DNA from: Opitutales bacterium UBA2995
GTDB taxonomy: Bacteria; Verrucomicrobiota; Verrucomicrobiia; Opitutales; UBA2995
Assembly (NCBI GenBank): GCA_002346535.1
Contig: DDZZ01000059.1
Span: 1-46,604 of the forward strand
Length of the DNA: 46,604 nucleotides
Direction of reading: 5' to 3'
Shown here: piece by piece, positions 24,044-31,968 of the stretch
Layout of the letters: the number at the start of each line of letters is the position of its first letter
How positions within the stretch are numbered: the stretch's first letter is position 1
Translations under genes and position numbers: made by a program
Notes under the pieces: model-generated
Told to the model about the DNA's origin: nothing
Seen by the model: the letters and a program-made list of their open reading frames with translations, nothing else
Database searches by the model: none

Positions 24044-25087
24044 CTATTTATTAGATATCGTTGCTTTCAGGCTCAGGTTTGATCCCGGATTGAATTCCAT
24101 GAAGGCAAGCAAGTTGCCATCCAAATCTCGGAAATAGAAGGCACGCCCGTCTAACACATCCAAAATTTCGGTCTCAAAAGGTATGCCCAGGGAATTGAGC
24201 CGATTGAACTCTGCATCGACGTCCGTCGTTTCTAGGGCAATCAAATTGTAGCCAATTTCGTTTGGACTTTTAATTCGGGATGGGGGTTCTGGTTTGGGGC
24301 TCAGGAACTGCCAAAACTCCAGACTATAAAAAGGTGCGACTCGAAACCAGGCTCCGTGAATTTTGACGTTTTCCACCCCGGCGACCTGGTCGTAAGTAGG
24401 CCCTTCACGATTATCCGCACGTCGGTAATGAGGGAAACCCAACATCCTTTCGTAAAACTCCATGGTCTTGGTCAGGTCCATCACCGCGGTAGCCACATGT
24501 CCAAACCATAATTGACCCCGGAAATTAGGTTCTGGTGCATGTTCAATTTCGAGCATGAGCCCATCCGGATCACGCAAGTATCCATACATGTAGCCGACAC
24601 CTCGCATATTCACCATGGCATTGCTAGAGCTTTCCCAAGTTGCTCCATTTTTAACAAAGCGACCATCGATGGGTTGGGCCTTGGGCCCGATGTAACAAAT
24701 GTGGGTCACCCCCGGGCCCTGCACCTCCAGCATCTCACTAAAACGACCTGAATCCTTCTGGTCAAACTCCATGATCCTGATGGAAGTATTGGGGCCTTGA
24801 AGTATTTGCATTTGGCCGGACAGTTCCTCTTTAGAGATAACAGAGAATGGATGGTCGATGGCCTGCCTGTCTGATACTAAGCTGAGTCCTGCTGATTGCT
24901 TATAAAAATTTACGGCCTTTCCCAAATCATTGACGCTGAGGCCAATGTGATTGACTCCAATGATATTCGATGGTCCGACATTAAAACTGGGGTCGGACTT
25001 TAAAAGTATGGGCTCTTCCCTTTGGTTACTACATCCAAGGGTAAAAAGGGCAAGAGAAATTAGAATCCCAGAAATTTTTTGGATCAT
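24044..25087 (-). CDS. VOC/glyoxalase-fold lipoprotein with two tandem domains
   Basis: The start at 25087 gives a lipoprotein signal MIQKISGILISLALFTLGCS with the lipobox Cys at 19, so the protein is probably anchored in a membrane facing the periplasm. Two vicinal-oxygen-chelate modules follow: GVNHIGLSVNDLGKAVNFYK... to DPDGLMLEIEH, and FGHVATAVMDLTKTMEFYER... to FRDLDGNLLAFMEF. Each has the His and Glu positions used for metal binding in glyoxalase I and extradiol dioxygenases. The start codon overlaps the stop of the quinoprotein gene upstream (ATGA), indicating translational coupling. The reaction is unknown; a ring-cleavage or isomerase role fits the fold. Confidence 0.83.
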   Translation of the reverse strand: MIQKISGILISLALFTLGCSNQREEPILLKSDPSFNVGPSNIIGVNHIGLSVNDLGKAVNFYKQSAGLSLVSDRQAIDHPFSVISKEELSGQMQILQGPNTSIRIMEFDQKDSGRFSEMLEVQGPGVTHICYIGPKAQPIDGRFVKNGATWESSSNAMVNMRGVGYMYGYLRDPDGLMLEIEHAPEPNFRGQLWFGHVATAVMDLTKTMEFYERMLGFPHYRRADNREGPTYDQVAGVENVKIHGAWFRVAPFYSLEFWQFLSPKPEPPSRIKSPNEIGYNLIALETTDVDAEFNRLNSLGIPFETEILDVLDGRAFYFRDLDGNLLAFMEFNPGSNLSLKATISNK

Positions 25088-26967
25088 TTTTCGGATAGTT
25101 TGTAAGATAATAGTACGTTGCCTAACTTGTACCCCCATTTATCATAGCCAGAATTTACAATAAGACGGTCACCTACGATTACAGGGCCATCTGAGTCGAA
25201 AGAACCACCTTCGCCTTCAACTCCATTGACGGAGGTGAAAGCACGATTCGTTTCAACTCTCCAAAGGACTTCCCCTGTTTCTGTATCAAATGCACGTAGG
25301 ACACCATCGAGGCCTCCGCTAAATACCATCCCATTCGTGAGCGTCGCGGCGGCAGAAAGACCTGGGCCACAATTCCAGACAGCGTCACCACAAATGTTTT
25401 CAACCGGGGAGTACCAAATAAATTCTCCGGTCACAACGTCTAGCGCATGCATTCCGCTTCTCGCGGGTTTATGAGCGTCTTCTGGATAAACGGAAATATC
25501 CGAAATAGGCACATAGAGGAGGTCTCCATCCGTTGTCATTCCCCAATGAATTCCACCCATGATACCCCCACGACCTACCCGGCGTTCCCAAATCACTTTG
25601 CCATGGTTGTCCGGATCCATGGCGTAAACTTTGCCGGATTTCTGGCCTGCAAGAATGATGTCTTTTCCGTTAGCCATGGTGGTCAGCATGGGAGGTGCGC
25701 CAAAGTCGTAGTCAGGGCCATGGTCTTCGGGGCAATTCACGGGATCTTCGTTTCCACAGCCGCCGTTCCAAGCGTCGTCCATGGTCACTTGATTAATCCA
25801 CTCTATGGCACCGTTCTCCAGAGAAAGTGCCATGATTGAATCGCTAGTCAAGGTAGTGGGCCGCGTGTAATTTTCGCCGGTTCCAATGTAAAGCAAGCCT
25901 CGTTTTTCATCCACCGTTGGGCTTGACCAGATCGGGGCCCCAGATGGTCCATATTTGATCGCTCCTGCGGAGTTGACGCCTTGAGGAATCGGTTCATCAG
26001 CCATATAGGTTCGCCATCGTTCTTCGCCCGTCCATTTATCCAATGCCAAGATGGATCCGCGAAACGAACAACAGGGATATTCGGGTGTATTTGCAGAAAT
26101 TACTTCCCTCGAAGAAACCGGCACATAAAGCGTGTCCAGGTATAGCCGCGGTGATCCTGTAATGGTAGTAACTGGATGACTGTCGGCTCGGATTTTCCAA
26201 AGCACCTGGCGCGTTGCTATGTCGAAACCATAAACGTTGCCTTCGAAATCACCAAAGTATAGTCGTGTCGCATATCCATTTTCATTTGAATCGATAAAAA
26301 TCGCGCTTCGAACTTCGATTCCTACTTTAAATTCCCAAAGGAAACAACCGGTATCCAGGTCGAGGGCATACAACTTACCGTTCTGGCTCGCAGTGAATAT
26401 GACATTTCCCGCAATGGTCGGTTGGGATCGCGCCCGGGAGGCATTGGGAAAAGCAAATGCCCAATCGAGTTCCAAGGTGCCTACATTGGCCGGAGAAATC
26501 TTGCTGTCTGCAATGAAGCGTGCGTTTTTCAATCCAAATCCCCAATCCCCTATCCTCACCTTTTGAGTTGAAGATTCGTGTTGGTGGTAGGGCGAGCAAT
26601 AGCCAGCCTCGCTGTTTACTTCGAGAGCGTCTTCCTGCCCCAAATAACTTGCGATTGCTTGCCGCTGTTCAGGAAACAGGTGTCCGGATTGGGCTGACAT
26701 CACGCCGTCACTCATGGATCTCGAAATATGCTCAACGGTCAACCTCTTTAGGGCTTCCGTTAGAGGGGCTTCCGCTAAGCCCTTATCATGACAAATTCCG
26801 CAGTAGAGTCCAAAAAGTTCTTCCCCGGATGTCTTGCTTGCATCGATTGAGAGAACACGAGTGGTATTGGCTGACATCAATGCAGGGGACAAAAATAGCA
26901 TGATCACGCTTATAGCGCAGGCCAAGCAAGTTTGAGCGGCAGAATTTGCTGCTAATTTCTGGGGCAT
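25084..26967 (-). CDS. PQQ-type quinoprotein dehydrogenase with N-terminal cytochrome c
   Basis: Exported alcohol-dehydrogenase-like quinohaemoprotein, 627 aa. After a signal peptide a c-type haem site YCGICHD (Cys56, Cys59, His60) occurs, with GVMSAQS as a possible Met ligand; then an eight-bladed beta-propeller with repeats such as GKLYALDLDTGCFLWEF, GNVYGFDIATRQVLWKI and GVLRAFDTETGEVLWRV. Adjacent cysteines YPCCS suggest the vicinal disulfide of quinoprotein dehydrogenases. The cytochrome-first order recalls polyvinyl-alcohol-dehydrogenase-like enzymes. Electrons would pass from PQQ to haem. No pqq synthesis genes are in the window. A TetR-like palindrome lies about 60 bases upstream. It leads the VOC/membrane/SDR cluster. 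Confidence 0.87.
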   Translation of the reverse strand: MPQKLAANSAAQTCLACAISVIMLFLSPALMSANTTRVLSIDASKTSGEELFGLYCGICHDKGLAEAPLTEALKRLTVEHISRSMSDGVMSAQSGHLFPEQRQAIASYLGQEDALEVNSEAGYCSPYHQHESSTQKVRIGDWGFGLKNARFIADSKISPANVGTLELDWAFAFPNASRARSQPTIAGNVIFTASQNGKLYALDLDTGCFLWEFKVGIEVRSAIFIDSNENGYATRLYFGDFEGNVYGFDIATRQVLWKIRADSHPVTTITGSPRLYLDTLYVPVSSREVISANTPEYPCCSFRGSILALDKWTGEERWRTYMADEPIPQGVNSAGAIKYGPSGAPIWSSPTVDEKRGLLYIGTGENYTRPTTLTSDSIMALSLENGAIEWINQVTMDDAWNGGCGNEDPVNCPEDHGPDYDFGAPPMLTTMANGKDIILAGQKSGKVYAMDPDNHGKVIWERRVGRGGIMGGIHWGMTTDGDLLYVPISDISVYPEDAHKPARSGMHALDVVTGEFIWYSPVENICGDAVWNCGPGLSAAATLTNGMVFSGGLDGVLRAFDTETGEVLWRVETNRAFTSVNGVEGEGGSFDSDGPVIVGDRLIVNSGYDKWGYKLGNVLLSYKLSEK

Positions 26968-27026
26968 AATAGGGGAGAAACTGTTCCAAAATCAAGCTTC
27001 AGATGGCAAATCGGGTCAACATAATT

Positions 27027-27040
27027 CTACCGACCGGTAG
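27027..27040. promoter_or_regulatory. TetR-type palindromic operator upstream of the quinoprotein gene
   Basis: CTACCGACCGGTAG is a perfect palindrome with 6-bp arms around AC, closely resembling operators of many TetR-family repressors. On the minus strand it lies just after a possible promoter (TTGAAG, 17 bases, TATTTT), where binding would block transcription of the quinoprotein cluster. No tetR gene is in the window, so the repressor must be elsewhere or lost. Confidence 0.5.
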
Positions 27041-27176
27041 GTAAAATAATATTTGACAGAATTCACTTCAAAGAAGTCGCCTGAGGGAATGTAATGAGAC
27101 TGTTTTCAGACTAGGCCTATTTATAAGTTTTGGAAAAAATTTTGTAAGTCTCAGTGGTGCAGAATTTGCCGATTCG

Positions 27177-27518
27177 GTGGAACATAAGTACGCCGACAGC
27201 GATGGTGTTTCTATTCATTACGTGCAGGCCGGTAGCGGGCCCTTGGCCGTTTTCATTCATGGATTTCCTGATTTTTGGTATTTTTGGCTACATCAAATGG
27301 AAGGATTGTCGGACACGCACACAGTGGCGGCTATGGGTACGCGGGGTTACAATAAGAGCGATCAGCCGAAGGGAGTTGAAAATTATGATATGCAATTCCT
27401 CATCAATGATGTAGCCGCGGTGATTGAAAACGAAGGCCATGAGAAAGCGGTCCTCATCGGACATGACTGGGGAGGTGGTATCGCCTGGAGTTTTGCAGCT
27501 GCACGACCGGCCATTTAG
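27177..27518 (+). pseudogene. truncated epoxide-hydrolase-like alpha/beta hydrolase
   Basis: The frame begins (GTG) EHKYADSDGVSIHYVQAGSG, continues with the oxyanion-hole motif HGFPDFWYFW and reaches the nucleophile elbow IGHDWGGGIAW, typical of soluble epoxide hydrolases with Asp nucleophile. It ends three codons later, exactly at the end of the convergent holA gene, so the lid domain and catalytic His are missing. An in-frame stretch upstream (RLGLFISFGKNFVSLSGAEF) could be a lost signal peptide. It is divergent from the quinoprotein cluster and may have belonged to the same pathway. Confidence 0.75.
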
Positions 27519-28624
27519 CGGCTCAAACAGCGCACAATCATTTCCCGCATGACGTCCTCCTGCTCGTTGGGACGGCTCAGAATTTCTCTGAAGCAACGCA
27601 AAAATTCTTTTTGAAAATCGACAAGGTTCTTCAGACTGAGTTTACCAAGTGGCTGAGCAAGCCGGCCCAAGTACCAAGGGTTTTGGGTAAACACATTGAA
27701 TGAGGATTTTCCAGATTCTCCCGCATAAGCATCCGCGTGAATGGACCCCGCTTCCCCCAAGCTGGCTTTATCCAGTCCACGAGGTCCCTGCTTCAGCTGG
27801 CCGGAGGTAAGCAACGCTTTCATTTGAATCATCAATCGGTTTCTGTTTTGCAGACTCGCAAGCAGAGGGCGTGAATCCTTGGCGATAAAAAAGTGCCTTT
27901 GAACCGAGTCCAGGGCCCACTCGAGGTTCATGGAATAAAAGGCTTCTACAGGCTCGAAGAAATCTCCTTCACCAAAGTTCGGAACAAGCTCGTTAAGCAA
28001 CGCCTCGGTAATATTTTTTCCGGTTTCTCCGATATAGGTCGCCAATTTGCGAACTTCCTCCAAGGCCAGCCGGGCATTCCCATTCAACTTGCCCAACAAA
28101 ATGGTCACCAGGCTGAAGCTCAACTCGATTCCAAGAGCATCACATTCCTTTTCAATGAGTTCACGAAGGTGGGCTTCCTGGTCGGCTGGCTTGCCGGCAT
28201 CAGCCAAGGTGAATTCGGAACTCTTTTCACACCATTTCAAAAAAGCACGCCGTCGATCTACCGGAGACGCGGACAGGATAACCGTGACAGCGGTTGTATC
28301 GAGTGATTCCAGTAAATCCTTGAGCCGTTCGACTTGCGCCTTAGTGCCTTCGGCACGACCCGTAACCGAGTCGGCCAAGAAAGTAATATCTTTGAACCAG
28401 ACTACCTTGCGATCACCGAATAGCGATAGGGTCTGAACCGCAGAAGCAAACCGATTCACCGAATCCTCGACTTCGGCTACATTGCCAGCAGCTCCATCGA
28501 CCACTTCAAGACCAAATTCGAGATCACTTAAATTTTGGCTGGCCTCTTCGAAACGTAATTTGGCTTCGCGAGTGACCCAAAAGTCGTCCGCTCCACAAAT
28601 AAAACTGAAAGTAGGCTCAGCCAT
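27515..28624 (-). CDS. holA: DNA polymerase III delta subunit
   Basis: Clamp-loader subunit that opens the beta sliding clamp. Family features: N-terminal FICGADDFWVTREAKLRF, the FGDRKVVWFKD strand, the ISASPVDRRRAFLKW-type region, LLGKLNGNARLALEEVRKLA (collar side of the AAA-like domain), and a helical C-terminal collar domain that begins EPVEAFYSMNLEWALDSVQ. At 369 aa the length is normal. The ATG at 28624 overlaps the cinA stop (TGATG), so the two genes are probably translated together. A TTG one codon upstream is a less likely start. Confidence 0.88.
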   Translation of the reverse strand: MAEPTFSFICGADDFWVTREAKLRFEEASQNLSDLEFGLEVVDGAAGNVAEVEDSVNRFASAVQTLSLFGDRKVVWFKDITFLADSVTGRAEGTKAQVERLKDLLESLDTTAVTVILSASPVDRRRAFLKWCEKSSEFTLADAGKPADQEAHLRELIEKECDALGIELSFSLVTILLGKLNGNARLALEEVRKLATYIGETGKNITEALLNELVPNFGEGDFFEPVEAFYSMNLEWALDSVQRHFFIAKDSRPLLASLQNRNRLMIQMKALLTSGQLKQGPRGLDKASLGEAGSIHADAYAGESGKSSFNVFTQNPWYLGRLAQPLGKLSLKNLVDFQKEFLRCFREILSRPNEQEDVMREMIVRCLSR

Positions 28625-29874
28625 CAATCGGATCTAAGCAATTGGCGCCTCAGAATATCGAAGGCGATATTGACAGTTCTTTCGCGCACAATCCCCCGAT
28701 TGCCCCGGAGGTCGAATTTCTTGGCAAAAGCTCCGCGCGGACCAGCCCAACCGATAAACACCATTCCAACCGGTTTATCGGGAGTTCCGCCGCCCGGACC
28801 GGCTATTCCGGTAGTCGAAAGTGCCCAGGTGCTGTGAAAATTTTGCAAAGCCCCCTGAGCCATAGCCTTTGCCACGGGTTCACTTACCGCGCCATAGACT
28901 TCGAGATCTGCTTTGGGCACGCTAAGAAGCTCGTGCTTCGCCATGTTTGTATAAGTAACTAAACTTCCTTGAAACACATCCGATGATCCAGGCAGGGAAG
29001 TAAATGCGCCTCCCAACAATCCGCCGGTACAGGACTCAGCAACTGCAACCGTTTCGTAACGACTGACGAGAAGCTGCTGAACCACCGCAGTGATGCCCTT
29101 TTTACCATAGTCTAAAAATTGCTTGCCCAGAGCACGCTTACAGACCTCTGCTAATTCTTGAATTTGATCGAGGCTGGTTTCCCCGGAAATGGAAGACAAC
29201 CGGACATCTACAACCCCATAGCGTGCGCAATAAGCCACATTGACGTCCGAATACGGTTTAAGGATCGGATGTAATTCCAGCTCCAGGGCCGACTCACCAA
29301 TCCCGGAAGTTTGGAAACTGAAAATACGATCCGAATCAGCCAATCTCCCCTCCTGGCCGAGCCGAGGTAATATCTGGTTTTCAAACATGGGCTGCAATTC
29401 TCTTGGCGGACCAGGCAACATGATCAGCAGCTTGTCGTCCAATTCCAGCCAAAGCCCCGGCGCAGTGCCCTGGGCGTTCATGATAATTTCCGCTCCGCTC
29501 GGGTAGTAGGCCTGCTTTTTGTTGTTGGGTCCCATCTCCCGGCCAAAGGACTTAAAGCGCTCACGAATATCATCTTCCACTTCCTGGCTATAGAGAAGCT
29601 CCAATCCCAATATTTCCGCAATGACCTCACGCGTGCGGTCATCTGAGGTAGGACCGAGGCCCCCCGTCGTGATCACGATATCCGATTCGGACCAAGCTTT
29701 TTCAAAATTCCTTCGGATTTCTTTTGCTTCATCTCGGATTACAAAATTGCGGTTCGGCGGAGCCCCACGGAACGCCAATTGCTCCCCCAAATAGGTAAGG
29801 TGTCCGTTGCGCGTAAGGCCAAGCAGCAATTCGTCGCCGATGGTAATGAGATCAATGGTGGGAGAAACTTTCAA
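28624..29874 (-). CDS. cinA: CinA family nicotinamide-nucleotide amidohydrolase
   Basis: Two-domain protein: an N-terminal molybdopterin-binding-like ADP-ribose pyrophosphatase domain (ITIGDELLLG, VITTGGLGPTSDDRTREV, MLPGPPRELQPMF) and a C-terminal PncC domain (VAVAESCTGGLLGGAFTSLPG, STTGIAGPGGGTPDKPVGMV) that deamidates NMN to nicotinic acid mononucleotide in NAD salvage. 416 aa is full length. It is divergently transcribed from uvrC with a 66-base gap and overlaps holA at its 3' end. In other bacteria cinA often neighbours recA; here recA is 2 kb away. Confidence 0.93.
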   Translation of the reverse strand: MKVSPTIDLITIGDELLLGLTRNGHLTYLGEQLAFRGAPPNRNFVIRDEAKEIRRNFEKAWSESDIVITTGGLGPTSDDRTREVIAEILGLELLYSQEVEDDIRERFKSFGREMGPNNKKQAYYPSGAEIIMNAQGTAPGLWLELDDKLLIMLPGPPRELQPMFENQILPRLGQEGRLADSDRIFSFQTSGIGESALELELHPILKPYSDVNVAYCARYGVVDVRLSSISGETSLDQIQELAEVCKRALGKQFLDYGKKGITAVVQQLLVSRYETVAVAESCTGGLLGGAFTSLPGSSDVFQGSLVTYTNMAKHELLSVPKADLEVYGAVSEPVAKAMAQGALQNFHSTWALSTTGIAGPGGGTPDKPVGMVFIGWAGPRGAFAKKFDLRGNRGIVRERTVNIAFDILRRQLLRSD

Positions 29875-29918
29875 AGGTCGTCTGTACTTGTAAATTTATT
29901 GCTGGTTACGGAAATTGG

Positions 29919-29934
29919 ATAGTTTTAGAACTAT
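29919..29934. promoter_or_regulatory. inverted repeat in the cinA-uvrC divergent promoter gap
   Basis: ATAGTT-TTAG-AACTAT is a perfect 6-bp inverted repeat ending seven bases before the uvrC ATG, covering its ribosome-binding region (CCTCC follows, no clear SD). It could be a DNA operator shared by the divergent genes or a hairpin limiting UvrC translation. Confidence 0.35.
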
Positions 29935-29940
29935 TCCTCC

Positions 29941-31437
29941 ATGCCCCGGCCCGACCAGTCAAAGTTAAAGAAGAAAGTGAGACAATTACCTCACCGTCCT
30001 GGCATATATATGATGAAGGATCAGCTCGGTAGCGTCATCTACGTCGGAAAGGCCAAGGATCTTAAAAAACGGGTTTCCACGTACTTCCAACCGTCCAGAA
30101 AAAGAATCCAGCATCCGAAAATCCGAAACCTCGTAAAAGTCATTCACGATTTTGAGACCTTCGAAGTGAAAACCGAAACTGAGGCCATTCTGCTGGAAGG
30201 CAAGCTGATCAAACAGTGGAAACCCAAATACAACACCGATTTCGTAGACGACAAGCGCTTCCTCCTTATCCGCTTGGACCTGGGAGCACAGTTTCCGAAG
30301 TTCCAACTTGTGCGAAATCAAAGAGACGATACAGCACGCTATTTCGGCCCCTTTGCTTATTCGGGATTGCTGCGCAAAACACTCGCGGAGATGCGGCTGA
30401 AGTTTGGCATTCTCTTAAACGACACTACTCCGAAGCTACAGGAGGATGGTCGCTATCGCCTTTATGACGATATTAGAGGCGAGATCTACGGACACGCCAA
30501 TTTAGTGACCGAGGAGGATTATGCAAAACGCCTCGACGCTGCCTGCACATTTCTGGAAGGCAAAGCCAAGGAATGGCTGGCGGAACTGAAAGAAACCATG
30601 CAGCAGTCAGCCGCTGGCCAGGACTACGAACGGGCCGCCGAGCTGAGGGACGTTGTGGCAGCATTAGAAAAAACCATTTCCAACGACCGGCGATTCAAGC
30701 GGACGCCAGCGCTTGTATCCGATAGCGGATACGGCATGACACAATTACGGAAGGTGCTCGAACTTGGCGCCCTACCCCGCCATATCGAGAGTTTTGACAT
30801 CTCCCACATATCCGGAACTTTTGTAGTGGCATCGATGGTACGCTTTCAAAGCGGAAGGCCGGCCACCAATCAATACCGGCGCTTCAAGATCAAAAGTTTT
30901 GTGGGCAATGACGATTTCCGGGCCATGGAGGAAGTAGTGGGACGGCGCTACCGAAGACTGCACGAGGAAAGGAAAGTATTTCCCGACTTGATTGTCATCG
31001 ACGGTGGGGCCGGACAAGTCAGCGCAGCCATTAAAGCATTCATGATCCTCGACCTCGAGCCACCTCCCTTGATCGGATTGGCCAAGAAAAAGGAAACGAT
31101 CATCTTTCCCGATGAACGCAAGCCAATGAACCTCATGCCGCAATCCCCTGCACTTAAACTTTTGCAAAGGATTCGCGATGAAGCTCACCGTTTTGCCAAT
31201 ACCTTCAACGCGCAACTGCGGACCAAAAAAATACGCGAATCGATCCTAGACGAATTTTCAGGGTTGGGGCCTGTTCGTAGAGAGGAATTGATGGGCCACT
31301 TCGGTTCCATAGATCGGTTGCGAAAAGCCAGTGTCGAGGAGCTGCGGACCGTTCCTGGATTTGGCTCTAAACTATCCGAACAATTGTGGGAGTTTCTTCA
31401 GAGGTCCTTTAAAAAACCAAGAAACAGGTATATGTGA
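29941..31437 (+). CDS. uvrC: excinuclease ABC subunit C (short form)
   Basis: Dual-incision nuclease of nucleotide excision repair, acting with UvrA and UvrB. The N-terminal GIY-YIG domain makes the 3' cut (PGIYMMKDQLGSVIYVGKAK, residues about 20-40); the UVR motif is DYERAAELRDVVAAL; the RNase H-like domain that makes the 5' cut begins IESFDISHISG (catalytic Asp) and continues LIVIDGGAGQVSAA; a HhH2 domain ends the protein (FSGLGPVRREELMGHFGS). At 498 aa it is about 100 residues shorter than E. coli UvrC, and the four-cysteine segment that follows the GIY-YIG domain in classical UvrC is replaced by DTTPKLQEDGRYRLYDDIRG with no Cys. Otherwise it looks functional. Confidence 0.92.
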   Translation: MPRPDQSKLKKKVRQLPHRPGIYMMKDQLGSVIYVGKAKDLKKRVSTYFQPSRKRIQHPKIRNLVKVIHDFETFEVKTETEAILLEGKLIKQWKPKYNTDFVDDKRFLLIRLDLGAQFPKFQLVRNQRDDTARYFGPFAYSGLLRKTLAEMRLKFGILLNDTTPKLQEDGRYRLYDDIRGEIYGHANLVTEEDYAKRLDAACTFLEGKAKEWLAELKETMQQSAAGQDYERAAELRDVVAALEKTISNDRRFKRTPALVSDSGYGMTQLRKVLELGALPRHIESFDISHISGTFVVASMVRFQSGRPATNQYRRFKIKSFVGNDDFRAMEEVVGRRYRRLHEERKVFPDLIVIDGGAGQVSAAIKAFMILDLEPPPLIGLAKKKETIIFPDERKPMNLMPQSPALKLLQRIRDEAHRFANTFNAQLRTKKIRESILDEFSGLGPVRREELMGHFGSIDRLRKASVEELRTVPGFGSKLSEQLWEFLQRSFKKPRNRYM

Positions 31438-31468
31438 ATCAACTAACGCCTTCCCTAAAGAATTCAGA

Positions 31469-31843
31469 CTATAATTCCGTATATTTTTCTGATCGTCCTC
31501 TGGCTTTTTCGACGGGATATTTTTTGGCATTGGTCCTCATTTTTTCCTGGATGATACTGGAAACATCCAACTCACAGGCGTTGGCAAATGCCAGGGAAAA
31601 TATGAGTATATCAGCCAATTCTACTGTTATTTCTGCCCGTTTCTTTGAATTCTCCATCGTTGCCATCGATTCTTTGCTATCCTGCCAAAGAAAATGCTCC
31701 ATCAGCTCGGCAGCTTCACAGGCGATAGCCATAGATAAATTTTTGGGAGTGTGAAACTGCTGCCAATCTCGTTCGGTGGCAAAATTGATGATTTGGTCTT
31801 TAATTTGCTGAATTTTAGTATGGGAATCGAGGTCGCTATTCAT
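31469..31843 (-). CDS. MazG-like nucleotide pyrophosphohydrolase
   Basis: All-alpha NTP pyrophosphatase of the MazG/RS21-C6 (dCTPase) group, 124 aa, probably removing damaged or excess (d)NTPs. The metal-binding helices are visible: ACEAAELMEHFLW (ExxE) and ITVELADILIFSLAFANA (ExxD), with the preceding FHTPKNLSMAIA typical of the RS21-C6 type. It converges on uvrC and is divergent from recA, a neighbourhood consistent with nucleotide-pool and DNA maintenance. Confidence 0.88.
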   Translation of the reverse strand: MNSDLDSHTKIQQIKDQIINFATERDWQQFHTPKNLSMAIACEAAELMEHFLWQDSKESMATMENSKKRAEITVELADILIFSLAFANACELDVSSIIQEKMRTNAKKYPVEKARGRSEKYTEL

Positions 31844-31883
31844 CGTAAATTTGCGGCAGGGTGAAAATTGTGTTGAAAATTAC

Positions 31884-31899
31884 GTGAAACTATGTTCAC
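31884..31899. promoter_or_regulatory. SOS-box-like palindrome upstream of recA
   Basis: GTGAAACTATGTTCAC has GTGAA/TTCAC arms and contains GAAA-CTAT-GTTC, one mismatch from the GAAC-N4-GTTC pattern of LexA sites in Gram-positive and some other bacteria. It lies 70-85 bases before the recA start, in the promoter gap shared with the MazG-like gene. LexA is not encoded here and the LexA site of this lineage cannot be confirmed from the window. Confidence 0.4.
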
Positions 31900-31927
31900 T
31901 AATATTAAAATTGATCTTCGACCTCGA

Positions 31928-31956
31928 CTGACGGTTGAATTTTCAACAATTACAAT
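31928..31956 (+). promoter_or_regulatory. recA promoter
   Basis: CTGACG (31928-31933), 17-base spacer, TACAAT (31951-31956; five of six matches to consensus). Transcription would start near 31963, leaving a very short leader before the recA start codon. The spacer contains TTGAA-TT-TTCAA, a small inverted repeat that could also be an operator. Confidence 0.5.
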
Positions 31957-31968
31957 CCTTTTTCGACT

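Noticed and set aside
31434..31754. + strand frame overlapping the end of uvrC
   Set aside because: It is the antisense of the MazG-like gene, which has clear ExxE/ExxD motifs.
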